From assembly GCA_018899795.1 (NCBI GenBank), contig JAHIHJ010000405.1, positions 1 through 6,382 on the forward strand: a stretch of DNA of 6,382 nt, in the 5' to 3' direction. Source of the DNA: Methanobacteriota archaeon (GTDB lineage: Archaea; Halobacteriota; Methanosarcinia; Methanosarcinales; Methanoperedenaceae). Both the position numbers and the translations under genes were made by a program. The notes under the pieces are model-generated. The model was not told the origin of the DNA. It did no database searches and was given only the letters and a program-made list of their open reading frames with translations. Shown here one piece after another: positions 1 through 6,358 of this stretch. Position 1 is the stretch's first letter. The number at the start of each line of letters is the position of its first letter.

Positions 1-2
1 AA

Positions 3-1229
3 GAGTGGCTAACGACTTCACTGTTTGTTGAAAATCATGAGTGTGTGGGAGCTCTTGCAATAAACCTTAAAACCGGAGAAACTGCATACTTCCGGTCAAA
101 AGCGGTCATCGTCGCGACTGGCGGCTGTGGAAGGGTTTTTGAACGGACAACGAATTCCCACCAGAGCACCGGGGATGGAATATCGATGGCTTACAGGGCT
201 GGCGCGCAGGTATGCGATATGGAGTTCGTGCAGTTCCACCCTACCACGCTTGTCGGGACGAACATCCTCATATCAGAAGCAGCACGGGGCGAAGGAGGAC
301 TTCTGATGAACGCAGAGAATGAGAGATTCATGCAAAATTATGCGCCTTCAGCAAAGGAACTTGCGCCCAGGGATATAGTTGTGAGGAGCATACAGACCGA
401 GATAGAAAAAGGGCGCGGGATCGGCGGCGGGGAATTTGTCTGGCTGGACCTGCGAAGCTTGGGCAGTATGAAATTGGTTGAAAAACTGCCACAGGTATAT
501 AAGCTTGCAAAAGATTTTGCCAGCGTTGATGCATCACAGGACTGCATCCCTGTGCAGCCTGCGCAGCACTATACGATGGGAGGTATAAGGACGAACAACA
601 GCTGTGATAGTTCGATAAAGGGGCTGTTCGCATGCGGGGAATGCGCCTGCGTATCGGTTCATGGAGCCAACAGGCTGGGCGGGAACTCACTTGCAGAGAC
701 GCTGGTATTTGGCAAGATCGCTGGAGAAAGAGCACTTGAGTACATAAGGAAGAAGGGAACCCCGGGAATCGAGAGAGAAGCAGTCGAGAAAGAAGATAAA
801 AGGATAGACCATCTTTTCAGGAACGGGGACGAATCTGCGCCAGAGATACGAAAAGAGCTGCAGAATATCATGTGGGAAAGGGCGGGAATATTCAGGAATG
901 AGAGTGACTCACGCGAGGCTCTTAAGGCTGTGAAAATACTGAAGAAGAGATACTCAAATGCAGGAGTAATGGATAGTAGCAGGATCTTTAACACTGAATT
1001 GATGCAGGCTATTGAGCTTGGTTTCCTGCTTGACAATGCAGAACTCATCACACAGGGCGCGCTCACGAGGCGCGAAAGCAGGGGAAGTCATTTCAGGACT
1101 GATTTTCCACAAAGGGATGATAAGAACTGGCTTACACATACCATAATTGCCTTTAAAAACGGGAAGCCTCACGTTACCTGTGAACCTGTCAGGATAACTT
1201 TATTCAAACCGGAGGCAAGAAAATATTGA
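3..1229 (+). CDS. tfrA: Thiol:fumarate reductase subunit A (FAD/fumarate-binding flavoprotein), 5' end outside window
   Basis: This is the catalytic flavoprotein of the SdhA/FrdA/TfrA family, which reduces fumarate to succinate with electrons from its iron-sulfur partner. The frame is open from base 3 (EWLTTSLFVENHECVGALAI), so the GTG at 45 is internal and about 140-150 N-terminal residues, including the FAD Rossmann motif, lie off the left edge. Visible are 408 residues. Family active-site residues are all present: His of FHPTT (237-239), Glu of SEAARGEGG (276-278), Arg of LAPRD (369-371, the expected proton donor), His of QHYTMGGI (567-569) and Arg of HGANRLGGNSL (672-674). The C-terminal RESRGSHFRTDF segment is also typical. 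The stop overlaps the tfrB start by 4 bases, indicating one transcript and translational coupling. The CCG-containing partner is what points to TfrA instead of SdhA; the flavoprotein alone would not separate them. Confidence 0.93.
   Translation, partial: EWLTTSLFVENHECVGALAINLKTGETAYFRSKAVIVATGGCGRVFERTTNSHQSTGDGISMAYRAGAQVCDMEFVQFHPTTLVGTNILISEAARGEGGLLMNAENERFMQNYAPSAKELAPRDIVVRSIQTEIEKGRGIGGGEFVWLDLRSLGSMKLVEKLPQVYKLAKDFASVDASQDCIPVQPAQHYTMGGIRTNNSCDSSIKGLFACGECACVSVHGANRLGGNSLAETLVFGKIAGERALEYIRKKGTPGIEREAVEKEDKRIDHLFRNGDESAPEIRKELQNIMWERAGIFRNESDSREALKAVKILKKRYSNAGVMDSSRIFNTELMQAIELGFLLDNAELITQGALTRRESRGSHFRTDFPQRDDKNWLTHTIIAFKNGKPHVTCEPVRITLFKPEARKY
1211..1229 (+). promoter_or_regulatory. 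Ribosome binding site and overlapping stop/start of tfrA-tfrB
   Basis: GGAGG at 1211-1215 lies within the tfrA 3' end, ten bases before the TTG start of tfrB (1226-1228). The tfrA stop TGA (1227-1229) overlaps this start in the string ATTGA. The strong Shine-Dalgarno match supports the TTG, which keeps the whole first beta strand of the ferredoxin domain (KEVKLIIFRY). Termination-coupled reinitiation would favour equal amounts of the two subunits; that is inference. Confidence 0.8.
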
Positions 1230-2815
1230 AGGAAGTTAAACTCATCATTTTCAGGTACGATCCGGTAAAAGATGATAGACCGCACTATGAAACATACTCA
1301 ATTCCCCGGCGGGACGGTCTCACTGTACTTGATGCCCTGAACTACATAAAAGAAAATATTGACAGCAGCATCTCATTCAGGCAGGGATGCAGGTCTGCAA
1401 TATGCGGTTCCTGCGCTGTAAGGATCGACAAACGGGGATGTCTGGCATGTAAGACCATGATAGGAGAAGATACGCAAGAGATCACGGTCGACCCGCTGAA
1501 TCATTATAAAGTGATAAGAGACCTGGTTGTTGATCTTGAGCCCTTCTATGAAAGGATGAAACAGGTCCAGCCGTACCTTGTCAGGAACAACACAGTTGCG
1601 ATGACAGGAAAAGAGATGCTGATCAAACCTGAAGATCTGGCAGAGGCAAAAAACCTGAGAGACTGTATCCTGTGCGGCTCATGCTTTTCGGACTGCAATA
1701 CTCTTGATGTGGATAACACATTCTGCGGACCTGCGGCGCTTGTAAAAGCATTGAGGTTCATATCAGACCCAAGGGATAATAATGAAGGGAGGCTGGCACA
1801 GGCAGTTGAACTCGGGCTTTACAAATGTCCTGTTGACCAGGAGTGTGAATTTGCCTGCCCGAAGGAGATCAACATAAGGAGAGGGACGATAGAGAGGTTA
1901 AGGTACCTTGCCGTACAAAAAGAACTGGCTCCACTTCCTGAGCATAAGAAGCTAATTAATTCGGTGCTCGACACCGGTGGGATAGTGCCAGTAAAAGCAA
2001 AGCCCGCCACCGAGACTTTCCCTGAATATATCAAGGAATTCGACGGGGAACCGCAGGCAGAAGTCCTGTTATTCCTGGGATGCATAATAAACAGGAGAAA
2101 GCAGAACGTGGCTGCGGCGATAATAAATATATTCCAGAAGAATCGCATTGCTGTCCATCTGCCCGGTAAGGTGACATGCTGCGGTTCACCTTTCATGAGA
2201 ATAGGTCAGAGGGATAGCATGCGTCCATTCGTGGAGATAAATTTCAGTATATTCAATGATTACGCAGCACGGGGAATAACCAATGTCGTGACGAGCTGCT
2301 CAGGTTGCAATTCCACTTTCAGGCACGACTTTCCGAAGCTTGCCCGGGAGTTCGATATACCGATGAACTTCAGGATATACGATGTGGGGGAATACATTTC
2401 AAAAAAAATAGTGTTGAAGGTCGAAGGTCTCAAGAAGACAAATATCAGAGCCATGTATCACTATCCATGCCATATAAGAGCAAGCGGTCTGGCTGAAGAT
2501 ATCTACATTGACCTGATACAGAGAATACCGGGAGTCGAGCTTGTGAAAGTCCCGAAGTCGGGCTACTGCTGCGGCGGCGGGGGAGGAGTGAGAGCGGCTT
2601 TTCCTGAACTGGCTGACAGGCTTGCCGTGCGGAGGATAGAGATAGCTAAGGAGTCGGGGATAGATACGCTCATAACGAACTGCCCGTTCTGCGTACTTTC
2701 GTTCGAGCGGGTGCTGGGGATGAAGGAGGAAATGGGTGAGAAGATGGGGTTCATGGTGATTGATTTCTATGAGATGTTCAGTGAAGCGTACGGGAGTTCA
2801 CCTGAACAGGGCTGA
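1226..2815 (+). CDS. tfrB: Thiol:fumarate reductase subunit B (SdhB-like iron-sulfur region fused to HdrB-like CCG region)
   Basis: This 529-residue subunit carries electrons from CoM-SH/CoB-SH oxidation to TfrA. Residues 1-105 are a [2Fe-2S] ferredoxin domain with C55, C60, C63 and C75. Residues about 140-230 are the second SdhB-type domain: C147-x2-C150-x2-C153-x3-C157 plus C201-x5-C207-x3-C211. This is the spacing of the SdhB 4Fe-4S and 3Fe/4Fe-4S clusters. Asn follows C157 where SdhB proteins usually have Pro. Residues about 278-500 hold two CCG domains: C286, C318-C319, C358/C361 and C415, C448-C449, C486/C489. In HdrB this domain type binds the non-cubane clusters that act on the heterodisulfide. 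No membrane anchor is visible, so a soluble complex is likely. The start is TTG at 1226, inside the end of tfrA, with GGAGG at 1211-1215 ten bases upstream. All cluster ligands are intact, so it looks functional. Confidence 0.95.
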   Translation: MKEVKLIIFRYDPVKDDRPHYETYSIPRRDGLTVLDALNYIKENIDSSISFRQGCRSAICGSCAVRIDKRGCLACKTMIGEDTQEITVDPLNHYKVIRDLVVDLEPFYERMKQVQPYLVRNNTVAMTGKEMLIKPEDLAEAKNLRDCILCGSCFSDCNTLDVDNTFCGPAALVKALRFISDPRDNNEGRLAQAVELGLYKCPVDQECEFACPKEINIRRGTIERLRYLAVQKELAPLPEHKKLINSVLDTGGIVPVKAKPATETFPEYIKEFDGEPQAEVLLFLGCIINRRKQNVAAAIINIFQKNRIAVHLPGKVTCCGSPFMRIGQRDSMRPFVEINFSIFNDYAARGITNVVTSCSGCNSTFRHDFPKLAREFDIPMNFRIYDVGEYISKKIVLKVEGLKKTNIRAMYHYPCHIRASGLAEDIYIDLIQRIPGVELVKVPKSGYCCGGGGGVRAAFPELADRLAVRRIEIAKESGIDTLITNCPFCVLSFERVLGMKEEMGEKMGFMVIDFYEMFSEAYGSSPEQG

Positions 2816-2862
2816 TATGTGAACTGAGAGTAGACGCAGAAAGAATTATAAAATGAAGAGCT

Positions 2863-4317
2863 TTAATATTCCCTCGGCTTCGGCTCGAACATAGCGATAT
2901 TTACAGGCTTATGATCTATCTTGGGTCCCTCAGGCGCGTATGAAACAAGCGTATGCCTGAGCCAGTCCACATCATCCCGTTCCTGATAGTCAAGACGATA
3001 ATGGGAACCCCTGCTTTCCTTGCGAGCCAGTGCGCCGATGCATATTGCCTCAGCGATATCAAGCATACCCTCAAGCTCGATCACGTTGACGAGTTCCTGG
3101 TTGAAAACAGCGCTTTTGTTCCTTACATACACATTCTTATACCGCATTTTCAATTCACTGATCATGGTAAGCGCAGCTGTTAATTTCGGTTCATCCCGGA
3201 ATATCCCTACATTCTCATCCATTGTCGTTTTGAGTTCATCGCGTATTTTGAAGAACGCTTCCCCTTCATTCTTATCAAGCAACGCTGAAATCCGCTGCGA
3301 TCCCTCACGCACCGATCTTTCGAGTATTTCCGGCGCTTCATAGTCAGTTGTTTTCGCGTACTTCATTGCATTTTCTCCCGCGATCTTCCCGAAAACCAGG
3401 GTCTCAAGCAGGGAATTCCCGCCAAGCCTGTTAGCACCGTGGACGCTGATACAGGAACATTCACCGCATGCGAAGAATCCTGATATCGAAGTCTCACATT
3501 CCTTATTTGAAGCGATACCGCCCATGGAATAATGCTGCCCCGGCTGCACAGGTATCGGCTCTTTAACTGGGTCTATATTTGCAAAATCCATGGCGATCTG
3601 CCTGATCCCGGGCAAACGTTCTTTGATCTTCTCTGCGCCCAGGTGCGTGAGGTCAAGATGCACGTAACCCCCTTCAAATCCCCTCCCTTCATTTATCTCA
3701 GTCTGGATAGCGCGAGAAACAATATCCCGCGGTCGGGTGGAACTGCACGAATTCCATATCCTCCTGTAGCAAAAATCACAGCTTTGGCGAGAAAACCTTC
3801 TATTTGCCCGTTCGCGATGTCATATCCTACAACACCCGAACATCTGCCATTCTTGACCGCAAGCCGTGTTACCAGCCATTCTTGATAGAACCTGATGCCG
3901 TTTCGAAGCGCCTGCTCATACATCGTATGCAGCAGCGCATGCCCTATCCTCTGCATATGCAGTACGTGGAAATCCGGCTCCTCCAAAAGGGCGCTGGGCG
4001 ATCTTTCCTTCATCTGTCCTTGAAAAAAGCGTCCCCCATCGCTCCATTTCAATGACCCGCGCAGGAGCGTCCTTACATAGCACTTCCACAGCATCCTGGT
4101 CTGCAAGATAATCGCTTCCTTTTATCGTATCAAAGGCATGGTCTTCCCATTTATCGGTTTTTCCTAGAGCAGCATTTATGCCGCCCTGGGCAGCTACCGA
4201 ATGCGAGCGCAGGGGGTGGACTCTGGATATGACTGCCACATCAACGCCTCTGGCTGCCAGGGCGGCGCGCAAACCCGATAAACCTCCGCCCACGATGATA
4301 ATGTCATGCTTGAACAT
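2863..4317 (-). pseudogene. tfrA: Second TfrA/SdhA/FrdA-like flavoprotein gene, disrupted by one frameshift and two internal deletions
   Basis: Read from 4317 downward, the gene starts [20 protein letters not shown], an FAD Rossmann motif, followed by [15 protein letters not shown], which contains the His used for covalent FAD attachment in bacterial homologues. This frame runs to AEDR near 3943. The homology continues in another frame as [12 protein letters not shown] from 3947 to AVIFATGGYG near 3754. Ten codons, DMEFVQFHPT, follow in a third frame (3760-3731). PRDIVSRAIQ then starts at 3732 in the original frame and runs to the stop at 2863-2865, ending EPKPREY. Using intact tfrA spacing, I infer losses of about 5, 95 and 122 bases, 222 in total and net in frame. 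Restoring them gives about 558 residues, a normal family length. The deletions remove the GDG-containing FAD region and the SEAARGEGG substrate loop, so no working enzyme is expected. The 3' part has no internal stop, so decay may be fairly recent. Assembly error is the alternative. SdhA or FrdA ancestry cannot be excluded. Confidence 0.9.
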
Positions 4318-4355
4318 ACTTATACTATATGCGTTTCTTCTATTATTTCACCATT

Positions 4356-4369
4356 TGTTTTATATAACC
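4356..4369. promoter_or_regulatory. Shared archaeal TATA box between divergent flavoprotein and iron-sulfur genes
   Basis: The 65-bp gap between 4317 and 4383 contains TTTATATAA at 4359-4367, which reads as a TATA box on both strands. On the minus strand the expected start of transcription, about 25 bases downstream, falls near 4335, leaving a leader of roughly 18 bases before the ATG at 4317. On the plus strand the expected start falls near 4388, just past the ATG at 4383 but upstream of the ATG at 4398. No strong Shine-Dalgarno is visible for either gene. The distances are rule-of-thumb estimates for archaeal promoters. Confidence 0.55.
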
Positions 4370-4382
4370 CGAAAAAGAAACT

Positions 4383-4850
4383 ATGAAATATCGGGTTATG
4401 AAATTTAAGATAAAAATATCTAACGGGGAAAAAGTATGGTTCGATACTTTTGAAATAAAACCAAAACCTCACATGTCCGTTCTTGAAGCGCTTTTCCAGA
4501 TACAGGATGAGCTGGACAGCTCTCTCTCATTCAGATATTCTTGCCGCGGCGCTGTTTGCGGCTCATGCGCAATGCTAATTAATAAAAAACAGAGGCTTGC
4601 CTGCAGAACACAGGTCTCTGAGATCATAGGGGAAAGGGTTCTGACCATTTCACCTTATGGTCCTATTGCGAAACCTGAAATAAAGATGGGTGACGATATC
4701 CTTATAGAACCACTTCCGAACCTGCCTTTAATAAAAGATCTGATAGTGGATATGGGACCTTTTTTCAAGCATTATGAAGCGGTTGAGCCCGGATTTGTAG
4801 ATGGTGATCAGGCAGTAAAGGAAACAATAATGTCGCAGGACGATTTGTGA
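4383..4850 (+). pseudogene. N-terminal [2Fe-2S] fragment of a second TfrB/SdhB-like iron-sulfur subunit
   Basis: The 155 codons encode a complete ferredoxin-type [2Fe-2S] domain with C54, C59, C62 and C74 (SCRGAVCGSCAM then LACRTQ). The linker IKDLIVDMGPFFKHY matches IRDLVVDLEPFYERM of the TfrB at 1226-2815. Translation stops at MSQDDL, aligned with the IKPEDL that lies in TfrB just before the 4Fe-4S domain, so both the second cluster domain and any CCG domains are missing. A segment of about 20 residues near 92-115 (GPIAKPEIKMGDDILIEPLP) is absent from TfrB, making this a separate paralogue lineage. The second ATG at 4398 (MKFKIKIS) is the likelier start, judged by the TATA box position and by alignment with TfrB. 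It could still give a small ferredoxin-like protein. Because its partner flavoprotein is broken and the family is normally at least 230 residues long, I call it a truncated remnant. Confidence 0.75.
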
Positions 4851-4889
4851 TATAAGCCGAAACTTGAATTAAGTAAATCGTTCTGATTG

Positions 4890-4909
4890 AAAACAGAAAT
4901 CTATATATA
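4890..4909 (+). promoter_or_regulatory. Archaeal promoter (BRE plus TATA box) of the ATPase gene
   Basis: CTATATATA at 4901-4909 is preceded by the purine-rich stretch AAAACAGAAAT (4890-4900), which resembles a BRE. The expected transcription start is near 4930, about a dozen bases before the ATG at 4942. The leader has no clear Shine-Dalgarno beyond GGA at 4933-4935. The ATPase is therefore probably transcribed on its own, not as an extension of the iron-sulfur remnant upstream. Confidence 0.6.
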
Positions 4910-4941
4910 CTGTTCTGTACAAAGACAATATTGGAATTTCA

Positions 4942-6204
4942 ATGAATGCTGCAGAAATGGTATTTGAGGAATGGAAAACATACGCCGGGAAAAAGTCTTT
5001 GAAGAAGCGGGCGCTTGATCTGAGGGGCTTGATATCGAATTCCCGCCTCAAGATCATCGGTATTACAGGAATACGCAGGTCGGGAAAATCGAGCATTCTG
5101 ATAATGCTCCAGCAGGAGCTTGTCAAAGAAGGCGAAAATGCTGCTTATATCAACCTTGAGGATAGCAGGATCAAGGATAATAGTACAGTGCTCGATGATG
5201 TACTCAAATGGTTCGGGGACAGAGGATTCCTGATGCTTGATGAGGTCACTGGCGTGCACGATTGGGAGGGATGGCTTGCAAGGAACCACGAATTATTGAA
5301 AGGAAGGCTGCACCTGATCGTTAGCTCATCCCGCGGGAAGCTTGTGATCCCGTCCAGACCGCTGCGGGGACGGATGCTTCATTATGAAATGTACCCTCTA
5401 TCTTTCAAGGAATTCCTGAATTTCAAAGGGCTCAAAGTCGAACACACAGTTGCGGGAACAGGCAGGATAGAACGGGCGCTTGAGGAGTATCTCATATATG
5501 GCGGATTTCCTGAAGTTGTGCTGACAGGCGATAAAACCGATAAGATACGGATATTGAACTCATACTTCAAGGACATAATAGGACTTGACGTAGCAGAAAT
5601 GTCGGACAACAGCATAACAACAGTAGAGCTCTTTGGAAAATACATAATCGAAACACCCTATTTTTCAGCATCAAAATGCCTGAACTTCTTTAAGGGGCTG
5701 GGTCACAAGATAGGCAAGGAAAGTCTGCTTGATCTTGAAAAATACTCGCAGGAAGGGTATCTTTTCTTTTTTGCCAGCATATTCTCCCATACAATAAAAG
5801 ACCGCACGCAATACCCCAGAAAAGCATATCCGGGCGATACGGGGTTTTTGTACTCCATGAGCGGCAGGATAGACTATGGCAGGTTGTTTGAGACTGCGGT
5901 CTTTCTGGAACTGAAACGTGAAATGCCGCAGCAGCACGATATCCATTACTGGAAAAGCAGGGAAGGCTTTGAGGCGGACTTCGTCATACGTGAGGGGCTC
6001 GCGATCAAAGAAATAATTCAGGTCTCATATGAATTGAACAGCGAAAAGACAAAAGACCGTGAAGTTCGCGGGCTTGCAGCATGCGCCAGGGAATCGGGTT
6101 TAGATCATGGCATGATAATTACAAAGGATCTTGAGAAAGTCGAGATCGTTGACGGAATAAAGATAAATTTCATCCCGCTGTGGAAGTGGCTTCTGAAGAT
6201 TTAA
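4942..6204 (+). CDS. P-loop ATPase of the AAA_14/DUF4143 type
   Basis: This 420-residue protein has a Walker A motif GIRRSGKS at residues 43-50, a Walker B motif FLMLDEV at 96-102, a sensor-1-like LIVSSS at 125-130 and a candidate arginine finger region LRGRM at 142-146. EMYPLSFKEFL at 149-159 is a hallmark of this group. A winged-helix/linker region follows, then a C-terminal DUF4143-like part with FETAVFLELKRE (316-327), EADFVI (344-349) and EIIQVSYEL (357-365). That region resembles a PD-(D/E)XK nuclease fold: Glu, Asp and a Gln-containing strand are present, but the final Lys expected in ExK is Ser (QVS), so nuclease activity is doubtful. No signal peptide or membrane segment is seen. It has its own promoter and no obvious partner gene in the window. 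Such genes often occur in many copies in archaeal genomes and their biological role is not settled. I do not assign a function beyond ATP binding and likely hydrolysis. Confidence 0.88.
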   Translation: MNAAEMVFEEWKTYAGKKSLKKRALDLRGLISNSRLKIIGITGIRRSGKSSILIMLQQELVKEGENAAYINLEDSRIKDNSTVLDDVLKWFGDRGFLMLDEVTGVHDWEGWLARNHELLKGRLHLIVSSSRGKLVIPSRPLRGRMLHYEMYPLSFKEFLNFKGLKVEHTVAGTGRIERALEEYLIYGGFPEVVLTGDKTDKIRILNSYFKDIIGLDVAEMSDNSITTVELFGKYIIETPYFSASKCLNFFKGLGHKIGKESLLDLEKYSQEGYLFFFASIFSHTIKDRTQYPRKAYPGDTGFLYSMSGRIDYGRLFETAVFLELKREMPQQHDIHYWKSREGFEADFVIREGLAIKEIIQVSYELNSEKTKDREVRGLAACARESGLDHGMIITKDLEKVEIVDGIKINFIPLWKWLLKI

Positions 6205-6212
6205 GGCTAAGA

Positions 6213-6358
6213 TGGGGCTGGTTTCGCTTTCTCAAGAAAATATAAATTTAAGACAGGATAAACAGGATCGACAGGATACGAGCCAATCTTGCATATCCTG
6301 TTTATCCTGTAAATCCTGTCAAAAATATTGATTGAATGAAAGAAAATTACCAGCCCCA
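6213..6358. repeat. Outer inverted repeat enclosing the ACAGGAT hairpin
   Basis: TGGGGCTGGT at 6213-6222 is matched exactly by its reverse complement ACCAGCCCCA at 6349-6358, 126 bases apart. The AT-rich spacers between outer and inner arms are partly symmetric: CTTTCTCA at 6227-6234 against TGAATGAAAG at 6333-6342, whose complement reads CTTTCATTCA. The whole 146-bp stretch therefore looks like one extended imperfect palindrome. No target-site duplication is seen at its ends. Confidence 0.6.
6252..6320. repeat. Inverted repeat built from 9-bp-spaced ACAGGAT units
   Basis: The left arm (6252-6278) contains three ACAGGAT units spaced every 9 bases. The right arm (6294-6320) contains three ATCCTGT units, the reverse complement. 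The 27-base arms match at 23 positions, and the mismatches fall only in the two-base spacers between units. A 15-base loop (6279-6293) separates them. As DNA it could form a cruciform, as RNA a long hairpin. From memory, similar ACAGGATNN repeats occur between genes in many bacterial and archaeal genomes; no function is assigned to them here. Confidence 0.88.

Noticed and set aside
45..47. GTG at 45 as the true start of the first gene
   Set aside because: The frame is open to the left edge and the upstream codons encode family-like sequence (EWLTTSLFVENHEC); the FAD-binding N-terminus must lie outside the window.
328..1172. Several open frames on the minus strand under tfrA
   Set aside because: They lie opposite a gene with clear family motifs, show no recognisable domains and are Ser/Leu/Pro-rich in the way antisense shadow frames are.
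2305..2496. Plus-strand frame within tfrB in another register
   Set aside because: It overlaps the CCG region of tfrB, which has conserved cysteines in the main frame; the short frame has no motif or ribosome binding site.
2816..2862. Possible terminator in the convergent gap between tfrB and the flavoprotein pseudogene
   Set aside because: I found neither a convincing stem-loop nor a long T tract on either strand, so I did not call one.
6252..6320. CRISPR array
   Set aside because: The repeated unit is only 7 bases in a 9-base period and the two blocks are in inverted orientation, unlike CRISPR repeats and spacers.
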